Assembly (NCBI RefSeq): GCF_000175235.1
Contig: NZ_ACQT01000017.1
Location: forward strand, 1-39,205
From: Acidovorax delafieldii 2AN
GTDB taxonomy: Bacteria > Pseudomonadota > Gammaproteobacteria > Burkholderiales > Burkholderiaceae_C
Direction: 5' to 3'
Length of the DNA stretch: 39,205 nt
The position numbers were made by a program, and so were the translations under genes. Of this stretch, positions 32,522-39,205 are shown piece by piece; the first letter of the stretch is position 1; each line of letters opens with the position of its first letter. The notes below the pieces were generated by a model. It had not been told where the DNA came from. It did not search any database and saw only the letters and a program-made list of their open reading frames with translations.

Positions 32522-33169
32522 TCAGGAGTTCTCGAGGACGATGCCCTCGATGGTGTTGGCCACGTCCTCGCACTTGTCGGTAATGGTTTCGAGCAGCTCA
32601 TAGATGGCTTTGAGCTTGATCACCTCGCGCACATCGGGCTCTTCGCGGAACAGCTTGCTCATGGCCGCGCGCATGACGCGGTCGGCGTCGCTCTCGAGCC
32701 GGTCGATCTCTTCGCAGGTCTTGAGGGCGGCTTCGGCAACCGCCGGGTCGGCGATCTTGTCAAGCAGCTTGACGGCATCGCGCAAGCGCTCGCAGCACTT
32801 CACGCTGAGGTCCGTGAGGCGCGTGATTTCGTCGGTCATGTGGTGCACGTCGTACAGCGCCATCGTTTCGGCCGAGTCCTGGATCAAGTCGGCGACGTCG
32901 TCCATCGTGTTGATGAGCGTGTGGATCTGCTCGCGGTCGATCGGCGTGATGAAGGTCTTGTGGATCAGGCGGTTGACGTCCTGGGTCACGCGGTCGGCGG
33001 CACGCTCGGCATTGTCCACGTCCTGGTTGTACTTGTCGCGCAGGTGCGGGTCGCTGTAGTTCGCCACCAGCTGCGAAAAGGCCCGTGCGGCCTCGACGAT
33101 GCGCTCTGCATGCTGGTTGAACATCTCGAAAAAATTACCTTCGCGCGGCAACAGCTTGCCAAACAGCAT
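32522..33169 (-). CDS. DUF47-family PhoU-like protein, Pit accessory
   Basis: 215 residues, almost all helix. It starts MLFGKLLPREGNFFEMFNQH, and contains RAADRVTQDVNRLIHKTFIT followed by PIDREQI, then DDVADLIQDSAE, and EIDRLESDADRV with KAIYELLETITDKCEDVAN. The acidic ED/DD patches resemble the metal-binding motifs of PhoU. DUF47 proteins regulate or stabilise the adjacent Pit transporter. The ATG at 33169 has AGGAGC four bases upstream, a good ribosome site. It is the first gene of the DUF47-pit operon, behind a Pho box at 33222. Confidence 0.9.
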   Translation of the reverse strand: MLFGKLLPREGNFFEMFNQHAERIVEAARAFSQLVANYSDPHLRDKYNQDVDNAERAADRVTQDVNRLIHKTFITPIDREQIHTLINTMDDVADLIQDSAETMALYDVHHMTDEITRLTDLSVKCCERLRDAVKLLDKIADPAVAEAALKTCEEIDRLESDADRVMRAAMSKLFREEPDVREVIKLKAIYELLETITDKCEDVANTIEGIVLENS

Positions 33170-33221
33170 GGGAGCTCCTAGGGCGGAAACGGGATAAACA
33201 CAGGGCACAGCCCACCTGCTC

Positions 33222-33248
33222 ATGACAGGGGCATGACCCATTTGTGAC
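33222..33248 (-). promoter_or_regulatory. Pho box upstream of DUF47-pit
   Basis: On the minus strand GTCAC (33248-33244), GTCAT (33237-33233) and GTCAT (33226-33222) are spaced exactly 11 bases, the last in CTGTCAT. Unlike the phoX site, no good -10 sits ten bases downstream; the nearest is TTTATC at 33198-33193. PhoB binding is likely; activation or repression is open. Confidence 0.75.
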
Positions 33249-33331
33249 AAGGATGAAACACGGCGAGTTTAACCCCGCGCCCTTGCGCGGTTCGCCCTGC
33301 CCCCCGGCGAGGGGGCCGCGCCCACGCCCCC

Positions 33332-33694
33332 TCAGGCGCCGCGGAAGATGAAATACACCGCACCCACCATGCACAGCCCCGCCCAGAGATAGTCCCACTT
33401 GAGGGGCTGGTCGAGGTAGAACACGGCAAACGGCACAAAAACCGAGAGCGTGATCACTTCCTGCAGGATCTTGAGCTGCCCCACGTCGAGCTGGGTGTAG
33501 CCGATGCGGTTGGCGGGCACCTGCAGCAGGTATTCGAACAGGGCAATGCCCCAGCTCACCAGTGCCGCCACGTACCAGGGCGATGTCGCGAAGTTCTTCA
33601 GGTGGCCATACCAGGCGAAAGTCATGAAGACATTGCTGGCCACCAGCAGCAGCACGGCTTGCAGGGTGACGGGAATCGATTGCAGGAAGTTCAT
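33332..33694 (-). CDS. DUF486 / DMT-family small membrane protein
   Basis: 120 residues with four membrane segments. MNFLQSIPVTLQAVLLLVAS, FMTFAWYGHLK, SWGIALFEYLLQVPANRIGY and QLKILQEVITLSVFVPFA are characteristic of DUF486, a small relative of drug/metabolite transporters. The function is unknown. The ATG at 33694 is the family start; an open extension of ten codons upstream is not conserved. It lies between the Pho box of DUF47-pit and a copy of the dispersed repeat at 33735. Confidence 0.88.
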   Translation of the reverse strand: MNFLQSIPVTLQAVLLLVASNVFMTFAWYGHLKNFATSPWYVAALVSWGIALFEYLLQVPANRIGYTQLDVGQLKILQEVITLSVFVPFAVFYLDQPLKWDYLWAGLCMVGAVYFIFRGA

Positions 33695-33734
33695 GGAATG
33701 CGGTGCCAGACGTTGGGGGGGCACACTCTAAGCC

Positions 33735-33790
33735 AAAATGGCTGTTTGTGCTTGCTCCGTGGACGCAAGCAGCTATGCACTTTATAGCAG
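33735..33790. repeat. Dispersed palindromic repeat, copy F
   Basis: AAAATGGCTGTTTGTGCTTG, loop CTCCGTGGA, then CGCAAGCAGCTATGCA and TTTATAGCAG. It has the same architecture as copy A, with the core changed to GTGCTTG/CGCAAGC. It lies upstream of the DUF486 gene and downstream of livF. Confidence 0.55.
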
Positions 33791-33801
33791 TGCACTCCAA
33801 C

Positions 33802-33830
33802 AAAAAAGGCACTGCACACTGTGCAATGCC
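33802..33830 (-). terminator. Intrinsic terminator of the liv operon
   Basis: On the minus strand GGCATTGCAC pairs with GTGCAGTGCC (one G-T pair) across a three-base loop, and TTTTTT follows. It begins about 30 bases after the livF stop. Confidence 0.85.
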
Positions 33831-33861
33831 CTTGCATGAACGCAGGCCGGGGCGCTGCGCG

Positions 33862-34590
33862 TCACTCGCCCAGGTAGGCCGCACGCACCCGAGGGTCGTT
33901 CAGCAATTCCTGGCCCGGCCCGGTCATGGTGATCAGGCCCGATTCCATGACGTAACCGCGATCGGCAATCGCCAACGCTCGGCTGGCGTTCTGCTCGACC
34001 AGCACAATGGTCACGCCCAGGGCGTACACGTCGCGCACCACCTCGAAGATCTTGTCCACCATGATGGGCGACAGGCCCATGGAGGGCTCGTCGAGCAGCA
34101 ACACCTTGGGCTGGCTCATCAGCGCGCGGCCCATGGCCAGCATCTGCTGCTCGCCGCCGGACATGGTGCCGGCCAGCTGGTCCTTGCGCTCGCGCAGGCG
34201 CGGGAAGATGGTGAACATCTTCTCGATGTCGGCGGCAATGCCCGCCTTGTCGTTGCGGATGTAGGCGCCCATCTGCAGGTTTTCGGTGATGGTCATGCGC
34301 GCAAACACGCCGCGGCCTTCCGGCACCATCACCAGGCCCTTCTTCACCAGATCCCAGGCGCCCTTGCCCTTGATGCTTTCACCCAGGTACTCGATGTCGC
34401 CATCGTTGATGGGCAGCGTGCCCGTGATGGCCTTCATGGTGGTGGTCTTGCCGGCGCCGTTGGAGCCGATCAGCGAGACCAGCTCGCCTTCGCGCACTTC
34501 GAAGTCCACGCCCTTCACGGCCTGGATACCGCCGTAGGCCACCTTCAGGCCCTTGACCTGCAGCAGTACCTTGTTGGATTTTTCGGCCAT
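33862..34590 (-). CDS. livF: Branched-chain amino acid ABC transporter, ATPase LivF
   Basis: 242 residues. Walker A is GSNGAGKTTTMKAI, the ABC signature MSGGEQQMLAMGRAL, Walker B VLLLDEPSMGLSP, and the switch histidine is replaced by Gln in VLVEQNASRAL, as is normal for LivF. VPEGRGVFARMTITENL is the usual LivF segment. It pairs with LivG to power the LivH/LivM pore. The ATG at 34590 has GGAGG nine bases upstream, inside the end of livG, leaving two bases between the genes. It is last in livHMGF. Confidence 0.93.
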   Translation of the reverse strand: MAEKSNKVLLQVKGLKVAYGGIQAVKGVDFEVREGELVSLIGSNGAGKTTTMKAITGTLPINDGDIEYLGESIKGKGAWDLVKKGLVMVPEGRGVFARMTITENLQMGAYIRNDKAGIAADIEKMFTIFPRLRERKDQLAGTMSGGEQQMLAMGRALMSQPKVLLLDEPSMGLSPIMVDKIFEVVRDVYALGVTIVLVEQNASRALAIADRGYVMESGLITMTGPGQELLNDPRVRAAYLGE

Positions 34591-34592
34591 TC

Positions 34593-35387
34593 TCAATGTC
34601 CTCCGGTGCCCAGATAGGCCTCAATCACTTTTTCGTTCTTCTGCACGGTGGCGGGGGTGCCTTCGGCGATCTGCTTGCCGTAGTCCAGCACCGTCACGCG
34701 GTCGCACAGGCCCATCACCAGCTTCACGTCGTGCTCGATCAGCAGGATGGTGCGGTTGTCGTTGCGGATGCGGTCGATCAGCTCGCGCAGCTGCACCTTC
34801 TCGGTGGCATTCATGCCGGCGGCGGGCTCGTCCAGGGCGATGAGCTGCGGATCGGTGGCCAGGGCCCGGGCAATTTCGAGGCGGCGCTGGTCGCCGTACG
34901 ACAGCGTGCGCGCCTTGTAGTCGGCAAATTTGCCGATGCCCACGTAGTCCAGCAGTTCTTGCGCCCGCTTGGCGATGGCGGCCTCTTCTTCCTTGAAACC
35001 CTTGGTGCGGAACACCGCGCCCAACAGCCCGGAATGGGTGCGGATGTGGCGCCCGACCATCACGTTCTCCAGCGCCGTCATCTCGGCGAAAAGCCGGATG
35101 TTCTGGAAGGTGCGGGCGATGCCCGCCTTGGCCACTTCGTGCACGGCCGTGGGCTCATAGGGCTTGCCGGCCAGCTCGAACGTACCACTGTCGGGCGTGT
35201 AGAGGCCGGTGATCACGTTGAAGAACGTGGTCTTGCCGGCACCGTTGGGGCCGATCAGGCCGTAGACCTGGCCGCGCTGGATGGTGATGCCCACGTCGGA
35301 CAGGGCCTGCAGGCCGCCGAAGCGCTTGGAAATGCCCGCCACCTTCAGCACCACTTCGCCGGCCGAATTCTGGATGTTCTCTGCCAT
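34593..35387 (-). CDS. livG: Branched-chain amino acid ABC transporter, ATPase LivG
   Basis: 264 residues. Walker A is GPNGAGKTTFFNVITG, the signature LSYGDQRRLEIARAL, Walker B LIALDEPAAGMN and the H-loop LLIEHDVKLVMG. AGIARTFQNIRLFAEMTALE is the LivG Q-loop region. It follows livM by 21 bases and is the partner ATPase of LivF. Confidence 0.93.
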   Translation of the reverse strand: MAENIQNSAGEVVLKVAGISKRFGGLQALSDVGITIQRGQVYGLIGPNGAGKTTFFNVITGLYTPDSGTFELAGKPYEPTAVHEVAKAGIARTFQNIRLFAEMTALENVMVGRHIRTHSGLLGAVFRTKGFKEEEAAIAKRAQELLDYVGIGKFADYKARTLSYGDQRRLEIARALATDPQLIALDEPAAGMNATEKVQLRELIDRIRNDNRTILLIEHDVKLVMGLCDRVTVLDYGKQIAEGTPATVQKNEKVIEAYLGTGGH

Positions 35388-35408
35388 GTTTCTGACTTTC
35401 TGTGCTGT

Positions 35409-36485
35409 TCAGGTCTTCTGCGTAAGGCTCTTGCCATGCTCGGGCGAAGGCCACAGGCCGCGGGGGCGCAGCAGCATGATGATGATCATGGCCAGCGCGA
35501 TCAGCAGCTGGCGCAGGATGGCGGAATCCAGGCGTCCATCGGTCATGGCCTGCAGCGGACCGGCCACGTAGCGCAGCACCTCGGGCAGGGCCGACAGCAG
35601 CACGGCACCCAGGATCACGCCGGGGATGTGGCCAATGCCACCCAGCACCACCATGGCGACGATCATGACCGACTCCATCAGGCTGAACGACTCGGGCGAC
35701 ACGAAGCCCTGGAAGGCACCGAACATGGCGCCCGACACGCCGCCGAACGAGGCGCCCATGCCAAAGGCCAGCAGCTTCATGTTGCGGGTGTTGATGCCCA
35801 TGGCCTTGGCGGCGATCTCGTCTTCGCGGATGGCCATCCAGGCGCGGCCGATGCGCGAATCCTGCAGGCGGTAGCAGATGACGATACTGACGATCACCAG
35901 CAGCAGGAACAGGTAGTAGTAGAGCGTGACGGAGTTGATGTCAAAGCCGAACAGTTCCAGGCGCTTGCCCAGGTCGAGGCCGAAGATCTTGACCGAGTCG
36001 ATCTGGCCGATGCCCTTGGGCCCGTTGGTCAGGTTTACGGGGTGGTCCAGGTTGTTCAGGAAGATGCGGATGATTTCGCCGAAGCCCAGCGTCACGATGG
36101 CGAGGTAGTCACCGCGCAGCTTGAGCGTTGGCGCGCCCAGCACGGCCCCGAACACCGCGGCCACCAGCGCGGCCAGCGGTATCACCACCCACAGCGAAGT
36201 GTGCAGCCCGTCCGGGAACATGGAGGCAAACGACGTGAAGGTATCGGTCAGATGCGGCGATGCCATCAGGCCGAAGAGGTAGGCCCCCACGGCGTAGAAG
36301 GCCACATAGCCCAGGTCGAGCAGGCCGGCGTAGCCGACCACGATGTTCAGGCCCAGGGCCAGCATCACGTAGAGCAGCGCCAGATCCGCGATGCGGACCC
36401 AGGCATTGCCGAAGTACTGCAGCAGCAGTGGCAGGACCAGCAGGGCAATGCCGCCGACGATCCACTGGATTTTGGTGTTCTTCAT
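35409..36485 (-). CDS. livM: Branched-chain amino acid ABC transporter, permease LivM
   Basis: 358 residues with nine or ten membrane segments. LALGLNIVVGYAGLLDLGYV near the N-terminus, LRGDYLAIVTLGFGEIIRIF (EAA-like loop), and SRIGRAWMAIREDEIAAKAM are typical of LivM. It starts at the ATG at 36485, 12 bases after livH. It forms the pore with LivH. Confidence 0.93.
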   Translation of the reverse strand: MKNTKIQWIVGGIALLVLPLLLQYFGNAWVRIADLALLYVMLALGLNIVVGYAGLLDLGYVAFYAVGAYLFGLMASPHLTDTFTSFASMFPDGLHTSLWVVIPLAALVAAVFGAVLGAPTLKLRGDYLAIVTLGFGEIIRIFLNNLDHPVNLTNGPKGIGQIDSVKIFGLDLGKRLELFGFDINSVTLYYYLFLLLVIVSIVICYRLQDSRIGRAWMAIREDEIAAKAMGINTRNMKLLAFGMGASFGGVSGAMFGAFQGFVSPESFSLMESVMIVAMVVLGGIGHIPGVILGAVLLSALPEVLRYVAGPLQAMTDGRLDSAILRQLLIALAMIIIMLLRPRGLWPSPEHGKSLTQKT

Positions 36486-36497
36486 GGAATGAGGTCC

Positions 36498-37427
36498 TCA
36501 GGCACGGTCGGCCACACGTTCACCCAGCAGCCCCGAGGGACGCAGCGTGAGGATGATGATGAGCACGATGAACGCAAAGATGTCGGTGTAGTGGCTGCCC
36601 AGCAGGCCGCCCGTGAGCGTGCCGATGTAGCCCGAGCCGATGGCTTCGATCAGGCCCAGCAGAATGCCGCCCACCACGGCACCGGCCAGGTTGCCGATGC
36701 CGCCGAACACGGCCGCCGTGAAGGCCTTGAGCCCCGGCAGGAAACCCATGGTGTGCTGGGCCGTGCCGTAGTTGGATGCGTACATGATGCCGGCAATGGC
36801 GGCGAGGACGGCGCCGATGATGAAGGTGGCCGAGATGACCATGTCGGGCTTCACGCCCATCAGCGAGGCCACGCGGGGGTTTTCGGCCGTGGCGCGCATG
36901 GCGCGGCCCAGCTTGGTGTAGTTCACCAGGTACATCAGCGAGGCCAGAGCGACCACGGTCACGCCCAGGATCAGTATCTGGGTGGACGTGATCACGGCAC
37001 CGCCCACCTGGAAGGGCGTGGACGATAGCAGCGTGGGATAGGGCTTGTAGTTGGGCTTCCAGATGATCATGGCCAGCGTCTGCAGCAGGATCGACATGCC
37101 GATGGCGGTGATCAGCGGTGCCAGGCGTGGGCTGGTGCGCAGCGGCTTGTACGCCACTTTCTCGATCACGAAATTGAGGGTGGCGGCCACCACGCAGGCA
37201 ATGATGGTGGCCAGCAGCAGGATGAGCCAGCCCGGAGCTCCCGGCATGGCCTCCTGCATGAGTCCGATACAGCTCCAACTGGTGAGAGCGCCGATCATGA
37301 GCACTTCGCCGTGGGCGAAATTGATCAGCTGAATGATGCCGTACACCATCGTGTAGCCCAAGGCTATCAAGGCGTACATGCTGCCGAGAACCAGACCGTT
37401 GATGATCTGCTGCAGCAAAATGTCCAT
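36498..37427 (-). CDS. livH: Branched-chain amino acid ABC transporter, permease LivH
   Basis: 309 residues with eight or so membrane segments. MDILLQQIINGLVLGSMYAL, GYTMVYGIIQLINFAHGEV, TKLGRAMRATAENPRVASLM and FTAAVFGGIGNLAGAVVGGI mark LivH. The ATG at 37427 is preceded by AAGGA at a suitable distance; the frame is open for 67 further codons without family resemblance. It is first in livHMGF. No LivJ/LivK-type binding protein gene lies in the operon or elsewhere in the window, so the substrate range cannot be read from context. Confidence 0.93.
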   Translation of the reverse strand: MDILLQQIINGLVLGSMYALIALGYTMVYGIIQLINFAHGEVLMIGALTSWSCIGLMQEAMPGAPGWLILLLATIIACVVAATLNFVIEKVAYKPLRTSPRLAPLITAIGMSILLQTLAMIIWKPNYKPYPTLLSSTPFQVGGAVITSTQILILGVTVVALASLMYLVNYTKLGRAMRATAENPRVASLMGVKPDMVISATFIIGAVLAAIAGIMYASNYGTAQHTMGFLPGLKAFTAAVFGGIGNLAGAVVGGILLGLIEAIGSGYIGTLTGGLLGSHYTDIFAFIVLIIILTLRPSGLLGERVADRA

Positions 37428-37512
37428 AAGAGAAGTCCTTCGTTTGTGACGTACCCACCGCTTTGGCACCGAAATCGGTACAGCCTTGTGGGCCCGACTG
37501 CCATGTAGCAAA

Positions 37513-37542
37513 AAACCCGCCAGAAGTGCAGCTGTGCGGGTT
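37513..37542 (-). terminator. Hairpin with U-tract between rarA and livH
   Basis: On the minus strand AACCCGC pairs with GCGGGTT across a 16-base loop, followed by TTTTGC. It most simply ends rarA transcripts. A TACAAT at 37558-37553 directly upstream could instead make it part of a liv leader. Confidence 0.6.
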
Positions 37543-37743
37543 TGAGGTCGGGATTGTAGCCAGTAGTTTCCTGCGGGCCCGTCCTTGACTGGCGGGGTTT
37601 TCCCTTGGGTTCCGGGCCCATCAGCCAAGCACTCGGCGCATAAGAAAGATTGATGGATCTATCTCAAATGCTGTGCAAACTTATTACCTGCGGCATGCCG
37701 GATCGGCATGAACAACGCCGCCGCCCTCTCTCGCGCCAAAAGC

Positions 37744-39057
37744 TCAGGGATTTTCCGGATCGGGGGCAGCCGCGACATTGCGCGCGCGCAAATCGCGCAG
37801 CTTTTGCGCAATCTTGATCTCGAGGCCGCGCTCCACCGGCTGGTAAAAGCCCGGTTCGTCCATGCCGTCGGGAAGGTAGCGCTCGCCGGCGGCAAAGCCG
37901 CCCTCCTCGTCGTGGGCATAGCGGTAGCCCTTGCCGTAGTCGAGCTGCTTCATGAGCTGGGTGGGCGCATTGCGCAGGTGCATGGGCACGGGCCGGGTGC
38001 TGTCCTGCTTCACGAAAGCGCGGGCCTTGTTGTAGGCCATGTAGCCGGCATTGCTCTTGGGCGCCATGGCCAGGTAGATCACCGCCTGGGCCAGCGCCAG
38101 TTCGCCCTCGGGGCTGCCCAGACGCTCGTAGGTCTGGGCGGCCTCGTTGGCCAGTTGCATGGCGCGCGGGTCGGCCAGGCCGATGTCTTCCCAGGCCATG
38201 CGCACGATGCGCCGCGCCATGTAGCGCGGATCAGCACCGCCATCGAGCATGCGCACCAGCCAGTACAGCGCGGCATCGGGGTCCGAGCCCCGCACCGACT
38301 TGTGCAGCGCGCTGATGGTGTCGTAGAACTGCTCGCCGCCCTTGTCGTAGCGGCGCATGCGCTCGCCCAGCACCTTCAGCAGCCACGCATCGGTGATCTC
38401 GGCGAGTTGCTCCTGCGCCGCCGCCATCTCCAGCGTTTCCAGCGTGTTGAGCAGGCGCCGGGCGTCACCGTCGGCATACGCCACCAGGCGTTCAATCGCT
38501 TCGTTTTCAATAGCTGGAAGCGCTTGCTGTGATTGGGCCAGGGCCACAATTTGCTTCAAATCATCGGTGGACAGAGGCTGCAGCACGTACACGGCGGCGC
38601 GCGACAGCAACGCCGAGTTCACCTCGAACGACGGGTTCTCGGTGGTCGCGCCAATGAAGGTGAACAGGCCGCTTTCCACATGCGGCAGGAAGGCATCCTG
38701 TTGGCTCTTGTTGAAGCGGTGCACCTCGTCCACAAACACGATGGTGCGCTGCTGCATGAGGCCGTCGCGCGCGCTTTCGGCCAACTGAACGGCGTCGCGG
38801 ATGTCCTTCACGCCGCCCAGCACGGCGCTGATGCTGATGAACTGCGCATCGAACGCATCGGCCATGAGCCGCGCGATGGTGGTCTTGCCCACGCCCGGCG
38901 GCCCCCAGAGGATGCAACTGTGCGGCCGGCCCGACTCGAACGCCAACCGCAGCGGCATGCCCGGCCCCAGCACATGCTGCTGGCCGATCACTTCGGAGAG
39001 CTGGCGCGGGCGCAGGCGCTCGGCCAGGGGCTGGTGGGGTGCGGCGGGCTGTTTCAC
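37744..39057 (-). CDS. rarA: Replication-associated recombination protein A (MgsA/RarA AAA+ ATPase)
   Basis: 437 residues from the GTG at 39057. It acts at stalled replication forks with SSB and is a relative of the clamp-loader ATPases. PLAERLRPRQLSEVIGQQH opens the protein; Walker A is LWGPPGVGKTTIARLM, Walker B IVFVDEVHRFNKSQQDAFL, sensor 1 FIGATTENPSFEVN. The C-terminal tetramerisation part has HKSVRGSDPDAALYWLVRML, RRIVRMAWEDIGLADPRA and MHLRNAPTQLMK. No ATG is available at the N-terminus; the alternatives are GTG 39057 or TTG 39099, and GTG gives the usual family start. Codons of the ALAQSQQALPAIEN stretch are unusually A/T-ending and coincide with repeat copy G. Confidence 0.92.
   Translation of the reverse strand: MKQPAAPHQPLAERLRPRQLSEVIGQQHVLGPGMPLRLAFESGRPHSCILWGPPGVGKTTIARLMADAFDAQFISISAVLGGVKDIRDAVQLAESARDGLMQQRTIVFVDEVHRFNKSQQDAFLPHVESGLFTFIGATTENPSFEVNSALLSRAAVYVLQPLSTDDLKQIVALAQSQQALPAIENEAIERLVAYADGDARRLLNTLETLEMAAAQEQLAEITDAWLLKVLGERMRRYDKGGEQFYDTISALHKSVRGSDPDAALYWLVRMLDGGADPRYMARRIVRMAWEDIGLADPRAMQLANEAAQTYERLGSPEGELALAQAVIYLAMAPKSNAGYMAYNKARAFVKQDSTRPVPMHLRNAPTQLMKQLDYGKGYRYAHDEEGGFAAGERYLPDGMDEPGFYQPVERGLEIKIAQKLRDLRARNVAAAPDPENP
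38504..38557. repeat. Repeat-like segment G inside rarA
   Basis: TTTTCAATAGCTGGAAGCGC, TTGCTGTGATTGGGCC, then GGGCCACAATTTGCTTC. The TTTT-ATAGCT...AGCGCTT half matches copy A closely. It is in frame and translated in the segment just after sensor 1, a part that varies between RarA proteins. Confidence 0.55.
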
Positions 39058-39164
39058 GTTCGGCGAGGCAAGGGGGCAGCCACCGATGGTAGCGGGCAAA
39101 CCGGACTGCCCACGCCGACTTCTAGAATGGCCACCATCGCGTCTGCAGCCACCGGAGGATTTTC

Positions 39165-39205
39165 ATGCCCGTGCGCATCGTTCAACTCGGCAGCCCCCGC
39201 GCCCC
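39165..39205 (+). CDS. DUF488-family protein (partial, first codons)
   Basis: Only MPVRIVQLGSPRA is visible before the right edge. This is the usual opening of DUF488-family proteins. GGAGGA lies five bases before the ATG, an excellent ribosome site, and a TAGAAT at 39123 could be the -10. The gene is divergent from rarA. The function is unknown. Confidence 0.6.
   Translation, partial: MPVRIVQLGSPRA

Noticed and set aside
33770-37028. Long plus-strand frames opposite the liv operon (including one of 810 codons)
   Set aside because: They lie antisense to clearly recognised livFGMH genes and show no family resemblance.
37428-37507. A leader peptide ahead of livH (ATG at 37503)
   Set aside because: The short frame has no run of Leu, Ile or Val codons and overlaps livH out of frame, so attenuation by a leader peptide is not supported.
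1-39205. CRISPR arrays, toxin-antitoxin pairs or restriction-modification genes
   Set aside because: No regularly spaced direct repeats, no paired small genes with known toxin motifs and no methyltransferase motifs were seen in any gene accepted here.

Overview
The window is GC-rich chromosomal DNA from a betaproteobacterium, most likely a member of the Comamonadaceae close to Acidovorax, Alicycliphilus or Diaphorobacter. The assignment rests on protein character (BPSS1780-type membrane protein, thrB next to DUF2782 and polA, rpsP-rimM-trmD-rplS, a CbiB-like protein), on codon usage, and on a small dispersed palindromic repeat with a GCGCTT...AAGCGC core that I recall from this family. No phage, complete insertion sequence, plasmid gene or CRISPR array is visible. 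Most of the window is core chromosome with short intergenic gaps.

Layout. 1-1660 is the only clearly accessory part: the start of an azlC-like permease gene, a decayed glutathione S-transferase fragment, and an AT-rich gene for a T5orf172/GIY-YIG-type protein. 1680-7599 holds polA facing away from a secreted protein gene, a DUF2782 gene, thrB and a BPSS1780-type membrane protein. 8041-9996 is a Tat-exported PhoX-type phosphatase behind a Pho box. 10227-14936 holds a FUSC membrane protein, uvrD and a divergent secreted protein. 15143-18873 carries guaC, a 3-hydroxyisobutyrate-dehydrogenase-like gene, tRNA-Lys(CUU) and a Bcr/CflA-type MFS exporter. 18975-22050 has a degenerate HD-GYP protein facing an RhlE-type RNA helicase. 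22462-25680 has orn divergent from an M48 protease, pterin dehydratase and rsgA run. 25829-29883 (minus strand) has a CbiB-like gene, a Nudix CoA pyrophosphatase and the rplS-trmD-rimM-rpsP ribosomal cluster. 30298-33694 has a GNAT enzyme, a TM2 protein, the pit/DUF47 phosphate operon and a DUF486 protein. 33862-37427 is livHMGF (minus strand), followed by rarA and the first codons of a DUF488 gene.

How parts work together. Two loci answer to phosphate: phoX and DUF47-pit each carry three GTCA repeats at exact 11-base spacing, the signature of PhoB binding. The ribosomal cluster contains its own wiring: an intrinsic terminator after rpsP and a near-consensus promoter at the end of trmD ahead of rplS, which would lower rimM/trmD relative to the two ribosomal proteins. 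Several genes (polA, DUF2782, uvrD, orn, the M48 protease, the CbiB-like gene) have a -10-like hexamer only 6-8 bases before the start codon and no Shine-Dalgarno, which predicts leaderless mRNAs.

I found no wholly new multi-gene system. The most interesting signals are the repeat family, including copies that coincide with AT-rich codon patches inside conserved genes; the paired Pho boxes, one of them in front of a low-affinity transporter; the set of predicted leaderless starts; and the internal terminator/promoter pair in the ribosomal operon.
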